A DNA stretch of 64,000 nt, taken from the NCBI RefSeq assembly GCF_001580535.1, contig NZ_LHZA01000157.1, positions 1 through 64,000 of the forward strand. Direction: 5' to 3'. The first letter of the stretch is position 1. Every line of letters starts with the position of its first letter. Source of the DNA: Acetobacter cerevisiae (GTDB taxonomy: Bacteria; Pseudomonadota; Alphaproteobacteria; Acetobacterales; Acetobacteraceae). The notes below the pieces were generated by a model, which was not told the DNA's origin, searched no databases, and saw only the letters and a list, made by a program, of their open reading frames with translations. The position numbers and the translations under genes were made by a program. This document shows, piece by piece, positions 28,068 through 37,510 of the stretch.

Positions 28068-30397
28068 TTGAGACCAAACGCCCCCAGCGTTTTGAAGCTG
28101 ACAGTGAACAGATAAGTCGAGTTACGCTGCTGACCACCGATGGACGTGTATTGTTTGAGATACATGAAATCAAGGCCGAAGCAGTCATTGTTATAGCCGA
28201 TATCGCCGCCCAGAGAGACAAATTCCTTACGGGAGAGACTGCGGCGGGCAAAGCCGGACAGGTGCCAGTTGGCCCAGTCGGTGGAGAAGCCGCCGCTCAG
28301 CTCGCTGGTGCGTACGTAATAGAGCTGCGTCGGGCCGGAAGAGCGGTAATCGGTTGCGTAATAGTAGTACGGGGTGACCGGCTCATAGATATACCCGCCC
28401 CGGACGCGGAAGTGCGGCACCCCGGCGCTGAACAGCGCATCCCCGAAGTCAAACTTGGACGTGTAGGGGTTCAGCCGCATACGCGCCGTGAAGTCGAAAT
28501 ACTGATTGGGGACAACGCGCGCGCGGGCCACGATGTCAGACACATGGTGGTCCAGCCCGGAATAGGGCAGGCGGTCCTGCGTAATATGCTCCTGGAAACT
28601 GGCGCCGCCCAGCAGGTCGATTTCATGACCGTCCCACGTCCAGTTGGCATGCATGCCAACATTGCCACGCAGCCCGCCATCCAGCCTGTCCGTGCCCTGA
28701 TAGCGGTTGAGCGAGAACAGGGTTGAATCCGTAAATTCGTAGGCCAGACTGTCTTCGTTCGGAATGTTGTCGTTTGTGCCGGCCCCGGTGTTGGGGGCGT
28801 AAATGGCCTGCACGATCGGTTCCAGAATCTGCGTGCCGTGGCCATGTTCAAACGTGCGGATGAACGGCCAGTTGGTCTTCAGCGCGATGGTCGGCAGAAC
28901 CTGCCCGCTGACGGAGGTTGCGCCGGTTTTGTAGAAGTTGGGCTGCTGGTAAAGCTTGCGGGCCCGGTAGACCATGGAATCCAGATGCAGGGTCAGCAGG
29001 AACTTCTGGCCCAGACGGTTGGTAAACGGGCGATCCCAGTTCAGCGCAAGCTGGCCGCGCATGTCGGAGGTGCCGTTGTCACGCCGGACGTTGAAGTCCG
29101 TGGTGGATACCCCAAAACGGCCGCCCCACGCATCGGGCTGCCCGAGGTAGCTATAGGTATAGCGCGGCAGCACGAACGGCAGGTCCGAGTTGCGGATAAC
29201 ACCCTGGTTCAGGCCCTGATAATACTGGGCGTCCACGCGGCTGTAAGCGCCGGTGCCAAAGCCTTCCAGATAGGCGTTGGAGTTCAGGGTGTCCGAACCA
29301 TAACCCTGCACACGGTAATCGCGCATATAGTCCGCGGATGTGGCCAGATTAATATTGGCCCCGGCGCGCCAGTATTTGTTGATGGAGAACTGGCCATTGG
29401 CAAAAATATAGCCCTGCATACCATGGCCGTTACCCCGGCCGACAGGTTCCCCGAAGTTGTTGGTGTAGCTGCTGGAGCGGTGGGTATCGTAAGCGATACC
29501 TCCCTGCACATTCAGCATGCCGAAGTTGAAGAGCTTTCTGTACTGCGCGCTGAGCTGCGGGCCTGTTTTGGTAGAGAACAGCCCCTGCACCGTGACGTCG
29601 GACGTATCATCCAGCACCCAGTAATAGGGGATGGTGAAGTAGGTGCCCAGATAGCGGTCATGCGGGGTCACGCCCGGCATGAGGAAGCCGCTATGCCGTT
29701 TGGAGGAGGGGTCCGTCATGGAGAAGTAGGGCAGATAGATGACGGGGATACCGAAAATATCGATAAACGTATCCCGGAAATCAATCCGCTCGTGCTGAAG
29801 ATCCTGCGTGGCGTCATAGGCGCGGAACTGCCAGAACGGCGCGCGCGTCTTGTCTTTTTCGCAGATTTCGCAGGCCGTATAGACCGCGCGGCTCATGACG
29901 TTGACCTTGCCGCCGGTCCGACGCAGGCCGTTGGCGGCCAGCTTGGCGTTTTCCGGCAGGCGCGCATTGACGTGCAGCATAATGCCGTCGCGCATATTGC
30001 CGGTCAGTTCCGCATAATTGGCGTACATGACTGAGCCATCCGGCTGGATGGTGGCCACGTTGCCACGTGCGGCGACAATGCCGGTATCCCGGTCAAAAAC
30101 AATCTTGTCCGCGCGCAGCACATGGTCGCCCTGCCAGACCTGCACATTGCCAGTCCAGGTGACCGTGTTAGCGTGGTCATCATAGTCCACGCTGTCAGAC
30201 TGGAAGGTGGCCGGTTCATCAGGGGACGTTTTGGCGCCGGTGTTCAGGTGCATCGGTTGCGGCCTGAACTGGGCGTGCGCCTCCTTGGGCGTTACGACCA
30301 GAATGCACGCGGTCATGCCTCCCAGCGCCGTGGCGGCGGCAAGCGTGCGCCGGCGGTGCAGAAGCCGGAAACGGGAAGGCCGAGAGGCCACGGTCAA
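28064..30397 (-). CDS. lptD: LPS-assembly protein LptD
   Basis: Outer-membrane beta-barrel that inserts lipopolysaccharide into the outer leaflet with LptE. At 777 residues, it has an N-terminal signal region (LAAATALGGMTACILVVTPK), a periplasmic OstA/LptA-like jellyroll (about 60-210; VTWTGNVQVWQGDHVLRADK, then DGSVMYANYAELTG) and a long C-terminal barrel rich in aromatic residues (MTDPSSKRHSGFLMPGVTPH is a typical LptD stretch). The start codon is TTG (30397) directly after the lptG stop; a GTG two codons later is an alternative. Overlaps surA by four bases. Confidence 0.95.
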   Translation of the reverse strand: MTVASRPSRFRLLHRRRTLAAATALGGMTACILVVTPKEAHAQFRPQPMHLNTGAKTSPDEPATFQSDSVDYDDHANTVTWTGNVQVWQGDHVLRADKIVFDRDTGIVAARGNVATIQPDGSVMYANYAELTGNMRDGIMLHVNARLPENAKLAANGLRRTGGKVNVMSRAVYTACEICEKDKTRAPFWQFRAYDATQDLQHERIDFRDTFIDIFGIPVIYLPYFSMTDPSSKRHSGFLMPGVTPHDRYLGTYFTIPYYWVLDDTSDVTVQGLFSTKTGPQLSAQYRKLFNFGMLNVQGGIAYDTHRSSSYTNNFGEPVGRGNGHGMQGYIFANGQFSINKYWRAGANINLATSADYMRDYRVQGYGSDTLNSNAYLEGFGTGAYSRVDAQYYQGLNQGVIRNSDLPFVLPRYTYSYLGQPDAWGGRFGVSTTDFNVRRDNGTSDMRGQLALNWDRPFTNRLGQKFLLTLHLDSMVYRARKLYQQPNFYKTGATSVSGQVLPTIALKTNWPFIRTFEHGHGTQILEPIVQAIYAPNTGAGTNDNIPNEDSLAYEFTDSTLFSLNRYQGTDRLDGGLRGNVGMHANWTWDGHEIDLLGGASFQEHITQDRLPYSGLDHHVSDIVARARVVPNQYFDFTARMRLNPYTSKFDFGDALFSAGVPHFRVRGGYIYEPVTPYYYYATDYRSSGPTQLYYVRTSELSGGFSTDWANWHLSGFARRSLSRKEFVSLGGDIGYNNDCFGLDFMYLKQYTSIGGQQRNSTYLFTVSFKTLGAFGLK

Positions 30398-31510
30398 TCA
30401 GCCATCCTCCAGATGAAGAAGCAGTGAGATAGCGAGGCAAAGCCCGGCAACAGTAGGAGCCCATGCCGCCAGAACGGGGGGAAGGGCGCCGGAGTTACCA
30501 AACTGCTCCGCAACTTTTGATACTGTGAAAAGCAGAAATCCTGCCGCAACGCCAGACCCGATCATCTGAGCTACGCCGCCGCGCCGTGTTGGACGCATGG
30601 AAAACCCTGCTGCCACAAGAGCCATAGTGCCTGCCAGCATAGGGAGCGCGAGCAGAGACTGGAAGTGAATCCGGTGGCGGATGGAAGAAAATCCGGAGCG
30701 GTCCAGCAACGCGATAAAGCTCGGAAGAGCCCAGACAGAGAGGGTTTCCGGCGAGGAAAAACTTTCCTGCACACGGGCGACTGTCAGATCAGTCGGCAGA
30801 TTCATCTGGCCGAGGGGATGAAGAATTTCATTCGGGCGGACGGTCTGCGCGCTTTTCAGTTCCCAGACGCGGTCCCCCAGAATGCCATCAGGCGATTCGA
30901 TTCTCATGACCAGCTTGTCGTTCCGGTCCAGCCGGAAAACGCTGACATCATGAATGTGCAGAATCCCTTTCTCCAGCTGCACACCACGGGCATGCAGGAT
31001 CGCCACGCCTTTTGGGTCATACTGGCTGTCTGCCTGCCGCAGCCACAGGGAGCCGCTGGACAGGCTGAGAGGGCCGCCGCCGGTGCGCAGATATTGCTGG
31101 TCCAGCTCTTCCGCCCGGCGATACATGGCGGAGGAGAGCGGGGAGATCAGGGCTGTTGCGATGGTGCCGATCAGCATGGCGCAGGCCAGAGGGCCGGCCA
31201 GAAACTGCCATGCGGAAATACCGGCGGCACGGGCCACAATCAACTCTGAAGAGCGGGTCAGCCGCCAGAAGCAGATAATGCCCCCCAGCAGAATACCGAA
31301 CGGCAGGATTTCCACAGAAAAATAGGGGACGTGCAGGGCTGCAATTTCTGTCACCACATTGGTGGAAACGTCCGGCCGGGTCGCAACGCGGCGCAGCAGA
31401 TCGATAAAGTCGAACAGGCAGACAATGCCGGTCAGTGACGCAATCATGGCCACGACGGAAAAGACGAACTGGCGCGCGATGTAGAGCGAGAGGGTGACGG
31501 AGACAACCAT
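30398..31510 (-). CDS. lptG: LPS export ABC transporter permease LptG
   Basis: Inner-membrane permease which, with LptF and the ATPase LptB, extracts LPS for transport to LptD. The 370-residue protein begins MVVSVTLSLYIARQF, followed by paired transmembrane helices (about 10-35, 60-85, 100-125), a periplasmic jellyroll domain (about 140-260) and three C-terminal helices (about 275-365, including LLALPMLAGTMALVAAGFSM). The ATG at 31510 has GAGGAAG upstream and lies 17 bp after lptF. The frame is open 26 codons further up, but that would overlap lptF. The final residues border the lptD TTG start. Confidence 0.95.
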   Translation of the reverse strand: MVVSVTLSLYIARQFVFSVVAMIASLTGIVCLFDFIDLLRRVATRPDVSTNVVTEIAALHVPYFSVEILPFGILLGGIICFWRLTRSSELIVARAAGISAWQFLAGPLACAMLIGTIATALISPLSSAMYRRAEELDQQYLRTGGGPLSLSSGSLWLRQADSQYDPKGVAILHARGVQLEKGILHIHDVSVFRLDRNDKLVMRIESPDGILGDRVWELKSAQTVRPNEILHPLGQMNLPTDLTVARVQESFSSPETLSVWALPSFIALLDRSGFSSIRHRIHFQSLLALPMLAGTMALVAAGFSMRPTRRGGVAQMIGSGVAAGFLLFTVSKVAEQFGNSGALPPVLAAWAPTVAGLCLAISLLLHLEDG

Positions 31511-31527
31511 AAGGGGCGCGTTCTTCC

Positions 31528-32673
31528 TCAGACCGTGCGGGTGCTGGAGCGGAGGCGCAGCTCCGGCACAAACAGGATGGCCGCACACGCTAAGCCGGGC
31601 AGCAGGGCCACCAGCGGGATAAGCGGAATGAGCGCCATATTCCGGCTGGCAAGATTTTGCAGCAGCAGGTTGAACGCCAGCAATCCGACCACGCTGAGCA
31701 CAGCAGCCAGTGGGCGCTTGATGTTACCGTGGCGCGAGAACACCCCGCGCAGCACAGCAAACAGGCCGACCATGGCAAAGGAGAAGCAGGTGAGTGGGGA
31801 GGTTAGCCTGCGCCAGCCCTCCACCTTGAACTTGCCGGTATCACGCGGGGCGACCTCTTTTGGGTCCGGGTTCAGCAGTTCATGCAGGGACATTTCCGCC
31901 GCATCGCGGAAGCGGGAGTCTTCCTGATGTGTGGAGGAGAGATCCATGGAATCCTGTTGAAAAACCAGCATATCCAGACGCCCCGTTTTATGGTCGATCA
32001 CCTGACGGGAGCCGTCATACAGGATGACGCGGGGTGTGTCGTTGACAATCATCATGGTGCCGCGATTGGCCAGAATTGTGGCGCGGCTGTTGGGCTGGCG
32101 GTCATCCTCCACCACAATGCCGTGCAGCGTGCCGTCATGGCTGCGCTCACGGATATAGACCGTCATCACGTCTGAAACTTTGGTGAAGACGCCTTCCTGC
32201 AGCATGAAAGCCGCCATCTTGTTCCGGATCTGGAATTCAAACTGCCGGAAGTGATGGTAGGAGACGGGCACGACCCACAGATTGAGCAAAAACCCGATAA
32301 ATGTCGCCATCAGGGCGCAGGTCAGGCCGGGGCGCGCCAGAGCAATGGGCGAAAGCCCTGCGGCGCGCATCACCGTCAGTTCCCGGTCTCCTGCCAGCCG
32401 TTGATAGACAAACAGGCTGACCACAAACGTGGTGATGGGCAGCACAACGGCGACAAAAGAGGGAATAAGCAGGCTGGTCAGCTCGATAAAGACCCGCAGG
32501 GACAATCCGCGATCGACCACCAGCGAGACAAAGCGCAGCGATTGCATCAGCCAGATAAGCGCCGCCAGCCCCCCGGTGGTGGCCAGAAGGGCAATCAGAA
32601 GCTGATGAAACACGTAGCGGTCCAGCGTGGAGACGCGTGCTTTCAGCCATGATGGAAATGAACGGACGGTCAT
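31528..32673 (-). CDS. lptF: LPS export ABC transporter permease LptF
   Basis: Partner of LptG in the LptB2FG exporter. Of its 381 residues, the N-terminal part has three transmembrane helices (STLDRYVFHQLLIALLATTG at the first), a conserved cytoplasmic coupling region (DRELTVMRAAGLSPIALARP), a central periplasmic domain (about 125-270) and further helices at about 280-370. The family is clear, and the F/G assignment follows from order (LptF upstream of LptG). Start is the ATG at 32673. First gene of the LPS/OMP assembly operon. Confidence 0.95.
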   Translation of the reverse strand: MTVRSFPSWLKARVSTLDRYVFHQLLIALLATTGGLAALIWLMQSLRFVSLVVDRGLSLRVFIELTSLLIPSFVAVVLPITTFVVSLFVYQRLAGDRELTVMRAAGLSPIALARPGLTCALMATFIGFLLNLWVVPVSYHHFRQFEFQIRNKMAAFMLQEGVFTKVSDVMTVYIRERSHDGTLHGIVVEDDRQPNSRATILANRGTMMIVNDTPRVILYDGSRQVIDHKTGRLDMLVFQQDSMDLSSTHQEDSRFRDAAEMSLHELLNPDPKEVAPRDTGKFKVEGWRRLTSPLTCFSFAMVGLFAVLRGVFSRHGNIKRPLAAVLSVVGLLAFNLLLQNLASRNMALIPLIPLVALLPGLACAAILFVPELRLRSSTRTV

Positions 32674-32849
32674 ATCTGTCTTATCTACCCGCTCCCTCTC
32701 TCAGAGCAACACCCCCTTGTGACAGAATAATGAGGGCGGGAGAGGAAGAGTGGTTCCGGCTTGCGGCTTTATGAGGGCGAAGAGCGCCGCCACAGGCCGG
32801 ATTACGCCCGTCAGACGGTCAGACGCGTGCTGCCTGACGTGTATAAAAA

Positions 32850-33677
32850 TTATTCTTCTATGTGGGTATCCGGGTCACCGCCCAGACGGTTTCCGGCTTC
32901 CAGCCCCGCAATGGCGGCAAGATCGCCTTCGTCCAGCGTGAAGTTGAAGATATCCAGATTGGCCCGCATCCGGTCTGTATTGCTGGATTTGGGGATGGGG
33001 ATGATGTCGTTCTGGGTAAACCAGCGCAGCATGATCTGGGCCGGGGTGCGGTTGTGTTTGTCCGCAAGTTCCACAATCACGGGGTTATCCATCAGCCCCT
33101 TGCCAAGCGGCCGCCAGCCTTCCGTCAGAATGCCATGTTTGGCATTGAAGCGGCGCATGTCGGCCTGCTGGAAGTCGGCATGGATTTCAATCTGGTTGAC
33201 GGCAGGCACGACGCCCGTTTCCTGAATGAGGCGTTCCAGATGCGCGGGTTTGAAGTTCGAGACGCCGATGGAGCGGATCTTACCGTCCTTCTGTGCGGCA
33301 ATCATCGCCTTCCAGCTTTCCACATACAGGTTTTTTTCCGGCAGGGGCCAGTGGATGAGGTAGAGGTCCACATAGTCCACATTCAGCCGCTGGAGGCTGC
33401 CATCCAGCCCTTTGAGCGCAGCATCATAGCCCTGATCCGTCCCGCGCAGTTTGGTGGCGAGAAAGATGTCTTTTCTTTCAACTTCAGAGTCTTGCAGCGC
33501 GTGGCCAACACCCGTTTCGTTCCCATAGCTGGCAGCGGTGTCAATCAGGCGATAGCCGGTGAGCAGGGCGGCCTGCACGGCGGCTTCCACTTCCTGATCA
33601 TTCATGGGGTAGGTGCCAAACCCCATGCCGGGAATTTTGTGGCCGTCATTCAGAGTAAGAAGGGGAGCTGAGGGCAT
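32850..33677 (-). CDS. Aldo/keto reductase
   Basis: NADPH-dependent reductase of small carbonyl compounds (2,5-diketo-gluconate reductase-like subgroup). All four catalytic residues are visible: Asp and Tyr in DTAASYGNE, Lys in ATKLRG and His in LIHWPLPEKN. The cofactor-binding end contains PIPKSSNTDRMRANL, typical of NADP-preferring members. The 275-residue length is normal. The ATG at 33677 has AAGGA upstream and is preferred over the TTG three codons earlier. Acetic acid bacteria have many such enzymes; the exact substrate cannot be read. Confidence 0.93.
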   Translation of the reverse strand: MPSAPLLTLNDGHKIPGMGFGTYPMNDQEVEAAVQAALLTGYRLIDTAASYGNETGVGHALQDSEVERKDIFLATKLRGTDQGYDAALKGLDGSLQRLNVDYVDLYLIHWPLPEKNLYVESWKAMIAAQKDGKIRSIGVSNFKPAHLERLIQETGVVPAVNQIEIHADFQQADMRRFNAKHGILTEGWRPLGKGLMDNPVIVELADKHNRTPAQIMLRWFTQNDIIPIPKSSNTDRMRANLDIFNFTLDEGDLAAIAGLEAGNRLGGDPDTHIEE

Positions 33678-33814
33678 GGGGCGCAATCCTTGAATGTCTT
33701 GTCAGAACGTCAGAGGCGCAACCCAGCCTCCGTGCGGCACAGGGCCGGGAGGCGGGGCGCGGCTTTCTTTCTTAACGTTTCGGGGTGGGGATGGTTCAGA
33801 AAAACCAGCCGCCC

Positions 33815-35485
33815 TCAGAACAGCAGGATGACGCCGGCGGAGGCGGAGTTATCGCTTTCCTTGTTCGGGCCGTGGGCGGCAGATTCCGTGTGGGCGTATT
33901 CCGCTACAAGGTTCAGCCAGTCGGTCAGGCTATAGAAGGCCGCGCCGACTTCGGACTGGTTGCGACGCACCAGCAGAGAGCTGTTTTCGCCCGGAGCCTG
34001 ATAGAGATTACTCACACCATAACTGCCGACCAGCTTGAACTTCTTGGTGAAGTTATACATGGCCTGCACGTAATAGCCTTCCGACGCCCGTTTGCGGCCA
34101 TTGTTGGCAATGCCGTCAAAGAACAGGCCGGTCGTGCCCAGTCCGCTGCCCCGGTAGTAATAGGCCACACCCTGAAAGCCTTTGTAGGTAATCTTGGTGC
34201 CGATTTCTCCCGCTTCCACCATTGCACCGCGGCGGCTGCTGGCATCCAGATCCGGGCTGGTCAGGCCCTGCTGATGCTGCACAAGGAAGCTGGCCCAGAT
34301 ACGGGTCTGCACGCCACCAATCGTAAAGTCGTAGGTGCCTTTACCCTGTATCATGGGGGAGGAATGCTGAGTTGATGAGGCAGAGAGCGCGCGGCCTGAC
34401 GCATCGCCCCCGGCAAAGTTGAATTCATCAAGCGGCTGGAAGACGCCGACAGAGCCCTGCAGGCCGTGATATTTGGGGGAGACGTAGGAAATCTGCGGGA
34501 TCCAGTCGGCATAGACATAACCGACACCGATACGTCCCAGCGACGTATTGCCCGGTGCAGCATTGCTGCCGGTGGACCCCACACTGAGCAGAGTGGCATC
34601 GTTCAGGATGGCGTCGCTGCCGAAAATGGCGAGGTCACGCCCGAACTTGAACGTCCCGACTGCCTTGGTGCCGACGGTTACGTAAACCTGTCGCAGATCG
34701 ATCCCGGCGGTGCCCAGCCCGACGGGGCTGCCGCCTGTGTTGGCGTTGAAGGCCCCGTTCTTGGCGTTGTCCACGCCCGGATACATGCCCAGCACGGCGG
34801 ACATATCAATGCCCGACTGGGTGGTGCTGAGCTTGAGGATAAAGCCTGCGGGCAGCAGGCCGTTACGCACGGAAGAGGAATCAAACCCGCTGGAGCCGGT
34901 GGAGACGCCACCCGCCACCGGGCGACCGCCTGCGGGGCTGTTATAGGTGTAGAACCCGTTCACGAAGCCGGAGAAGTTGATGTCGATCGGACCGGCCTTG
35001 AAGGTCAGGCCCTTGCCGGGAACGTATTTGGCCACGCGGACGATGCTGTTGCTGTTCAGGGCCTCATTGGTGGAGCGCATTGCTTCCTGCGCGGAGCGAG
35101 CACTGGCTTCGGCCCGGTTGGCTGCCAGTTCTGCGCGGCTGGAGGCTTCATCCGGCGCGCCCGGATCAAACCGGATGCCATCTTCATAACCCGAACCGAG
35201 GGTGTGCGCAGCCGGACCGGCATGATGCGGGGCAGACGCGGTGGCCGTGCGGACGGGGCGGGCTGTACGCGCCGGGGCTGTGTGCTGCGTTGTGCCTGCG
35301 GTGTGGCTCAGATGTTTGGCCAGAAGGGTATCGTGCTCATGCCTGGTCAGGCTGCCTTTGAGCTGAAGAATATCCAGCAGGTCACTATAGTCGTCAGCCA
35401 GTGCAGATGGCGCAGTCATAAATGGCGCGCAGGCAACAGATGTTACCACAACAGGTAATAGAAGTGCCCGTTTTCTCGATGCCAT
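33815..35485 (-). CDS. Outer-membrane porin
   Basis: A 556-residue secreted protein. The N-terminus is a signal peptide (LLLPVVVTSVACAPF, cleavage near ALA-DD). A short coiled-coil region follows (about residues 20-45 of the mature part, then ARSAQEAMRSTNEALNSN), and then a long beta-barrel domain (FSGFVNGFYTYNSPAGG onward, many alternating aromatic strands). It ends in Phe (ASAGVILLF), the typical C-terminal signal for BAM-mediated insertion. This order resembles the porins of Acetobacteraceae with an N-terminal alpha-helical part. The ATG at 35485 is preceded by GAGGGAG. Solute specificity is unknown. Confidence 0.88.
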   Translation of the reverse strand: MASRKRALLLPVVVTSVACAPFMTAPSALADDYSDLLDILQLKGSLTRHEHDTLLAKHLSHTAGTTQHTAPARTARPVRTATASAPHHAGPAAHTLGSGYEDGIRFDPGAPDEASSRAELAANRAEASARSAQEAMRSTNEALNSNSIVRVAKYVPGKGLTFKAGPIDINFSGFVNGFYTYNSPAGGRPVAGGVSTGSSGFDSSSVRNGLLPAGFILKLSTTQSGIDMSAVLGMYPGVDNAKNGAFNANTGGSPVGLGTAGIDLRQVYVTVGTKAVGTFKFGRDLAIFGSDAILNDATLLSVGSTGSNAAPGNTSLGRIGVGYVYADWIPQISYVSPKYHGLQGSVGVFQPLDEFNFAGGDASGRALSASSTQHSSPMIQGKGTYDFTIGGVQTRIWASFLVQHQQGLTSPDLDASSRRGAMVEAGEIGTKITYKGFQGVAYYYRGSGLGTTGLFFDGIANNGRKRASEGYYVQAMYNFTKKFKLVGSYGVSNLYQAPGENSSLLVRRNQSEVGAAFYSLTDWLNLVAEYAHTESAAHGPNKESDNSASAGVILLF

Positions 35486-35855
35486 AAAAGTCTGCTCCCT
35501 CACGTCGTTTGCTATCTCTGAGAGATTGGACTTCCCTCCGTCAACACCCTGATAAGAAGAGTTTCCTGCCAGTACAAAGGCCTAAACGGCAAGGAAACAG
35601 GGCGGAGGCAAAGGGACCGGAAGAGGCAGTGCCGCCCCTGAGCTGTGAGGCTTTCAAGGGGCTCTTATGCAGCGCAAGCGGGCTGGATTATGCGGCATTT
35701 TGAGGGTTTTTGTTTGTTGTCAAAATGTTATGCGGATTTGTTCGGGGACGCGGAACGATTTTAAATTGAAACAAAATCGCTAAAGCACGCTTCCTCGCAC
35801 GCTTGTGGCGGAGGGGTGCTATGCGGGAATAGAACTTGTCCGGCTTAAGAGAACG
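35486..35855. other. Gene-free region upstream of the porin
   Basis: About 370 bp between the porin start and the cysG terminator. It is A+T-richer than its surroundings (for example near 35700-35790) and contains no credible gene on either strand. It probably holds the porin promoter and a 5' leader; I see no convincing -35/-10 pair to name. Confidence 0.5.
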
Positions 35856-35892
35856 GAAAAACCCTTGGTGTTATAACGAAAAATACCAAGGG
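35856..35892 (-). terminator. Rho-independent terminator of cysG
   Basis: Read on the minus strand, an 8-bp stem CCCTTGGT/ACCAAGGG encloses an A+T-rich loop and is followed by TTTTT. It starts 25 bp after the cysG stop. Confidence 0.85.
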
Positions 35893-35917
35893 AATACGGA
35901 CGCAGGTCACGCAGTTG

Positions 35918-37327
35918 TTACGCCTCCGGCAGCGTCGGGCTGACCCGATGCTGCACAACTTCGCCAATAATGATCAGGGCAGGGCTGGTCACATTTTCAG
36001 CAACAGCCTGTTCAGGCAGCGTGGCGAGGGTGCCGGTAATCACGCGCTGCTGCGGCGTTGTGCCACGTTCCACAAGGGCGGCGGGCCAGTCGGCGGGCAG
36101 ACCATGTTCCATGAGTTGCGCGCTGAGTTGCGGCAGCATGGTCAGGCCCATATAGATCACCACCGTCTGGCTGCGCAGGGCGATGGTTTCCCACGCCAGA
36201 TCCAGCGTGCCATCGGCCTTGGCGTGGCCGGTAATAAACAGGCAGGCCTGTGCGCAGTCCCGGTGCGTCAGCGGAATACCGGCATAGGCCGCGCAGCCAT
36301 TGGCGGCGGAAATGCCCGGAATAATGCGGAAGGGCACGCCTGCTTCTGTCAGTGTTTCGATTTCTTCCCCGCCACGGCCAAAAATAAACGGGTCTCCGCC
36401 CTTCAGGCGCAGGACGCGTTCACCGGCTTTGGCACGGCGGACCAGTTCGGCATTAATGCCTTCCTGCGGCAGGGTGTGCCGGTTGCGCTGTTTGCCAACA
36501 AAAATCAGCTCGGCATCCCGCCGGACATAATTGAGGATGTCCGGGCCAATCAGATTGTCATACAGAACCGTATCCGCATCCTGCATCAGGCGCAGGGCGG
36601 CGAGGGTGAGCAAGTTCGGGTCTCCCGGGCCAGCGCCGACCAGCCAGACTTCGCCTTGCCGGGTGTGACCGTCCAGCAGGTTATCCAGTTCCCGGCTGGC
36701 GGCTTCTGTCTGGCCGCTCATGGCCAGATTGCCGCCGGAGCCATCAAGAAACCGTTCCCAGACCTGCCGCCTGTCAGACGGGTCGGGCAGGCGTGCGCGC
36801 AGAGGCAGGCGGGCGTTCTGCATAAAGTCCGCCAGCAGATGCAGGCCAGCGGGCAGAATTTCTTCAATTTTGGCGCGCAGGCGGCGGGCGAGCACCGGCG
36901 CCGCCCCACCTGTGGAGACGGCGACCTGCACCGCGCCGCGCGTGCTCAGCGCCGGGGTGATGAAGCTGGAATTACCCGGATCATCCACCGCGCAGACCGG
37001 CACGTTCTGCTGCTGGCACAAAGCGGCAAGGCTGCGATTCAGCGTGGTATCATTGGTGGCGATATAAACCAGACGGCAGCCGGGCAAGCGGGCGCGCACG
37101 TCGTCTTCCGACACCAGACCCGGCACATGCGTCAGAACGCCGTCATCCGCCAGACGCTGCAATTCGGGGCAGAGCGTGGGGGAGAGGAGTTCAATCCGCG
37201 CGCCGGTGGGCACCAGAAGGCGCACCTTGTTGGCGGCGATATTCCCGCCACCAATGACAAGGACACGAGCTTCGTCGAGGCGAAGCATGATGGGGAACCA
37301 GCTGGTTTTTTCAGAAGACGACTGCAT
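35918..37327 (-). CDS. cysG: Siroheme synthase (multifunctional)
   Basis: Converts uroporphyrinogen III into siroheme, the cofactor of sulfite and nitrite reductases. The N-terminal half is the precorrin-2 dehydrogenase/ferrochelatase with the NAD-binding loop VLVIGGGNIAANKV and the central dimerisation region. The C-terminal half is the SAM-dependent uroporphyrinogen-III C-methyltransferase (VWLVGAGPGDPNLLTLAALR, then VLRLKGGDPFIFGRGGEE). At 469 residues it is a full CysG. The ATG at 37327 with GAGGG upstream is preferred over a GTG 20 codons earlier. Transcribed divergently from the ABC exporter. Confidence 0.95.
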   Translation of the reverse strand: MQSSSEKTSWFPIMLRLDEARVLVIGGGNIAANKVRLLVPTGARIELLSPTLCPELQRLADDGVLTHVPGLVSEDDVRARLPGCRLVYIATNDTTLNRSLAALCQQQNVPVCAVDDPGNSSFITPALSTRGAVQVAVSTGGAAPVLARRLRAKIEEILPAGLHLLADFMQNARLPLRARLPDPSDRRQVWERFLDGSGGNLAMSGQTEAASRELDNLLDGHTRQGEVWLVGAGPGDPNLLTLAALRLMQDADTVLYDNLIGPDILNYVRRDAELIFVGKQRNRHTLPQEGINAELVRRAKAGERVLRLKGGDPFIFGRGGEEIETLTEAGVPFRIIPGISAANGCAAYAGIPLTHRDCAQACLFITGHAKADGTLDLAWETIALRSQTVVIYMGLTMLPQLSAQLMEHGLPADWPAALVERGTTPQQRVITGTLATLPEQAVAENVTSPALIIIGEVVQHRVSPTLPEA

Positions 37328-37510
37328 AACACCCTCAGCAAGCAGGCTTGTGCGCGGGACGCAAGGGTTCTGATGCGTTGAGCGCACAAAAAAGCTTTTT
37401 TAATCTTTCTGCGTTTCAGTGGCCTGTTGCCATGATAGCGCCGTCTTCCCAAGTGAGAGGACACAAAAAGTGTGCCGCAACGCAGGCTTCACCATCACAA
37501 AGAGGGCAGA

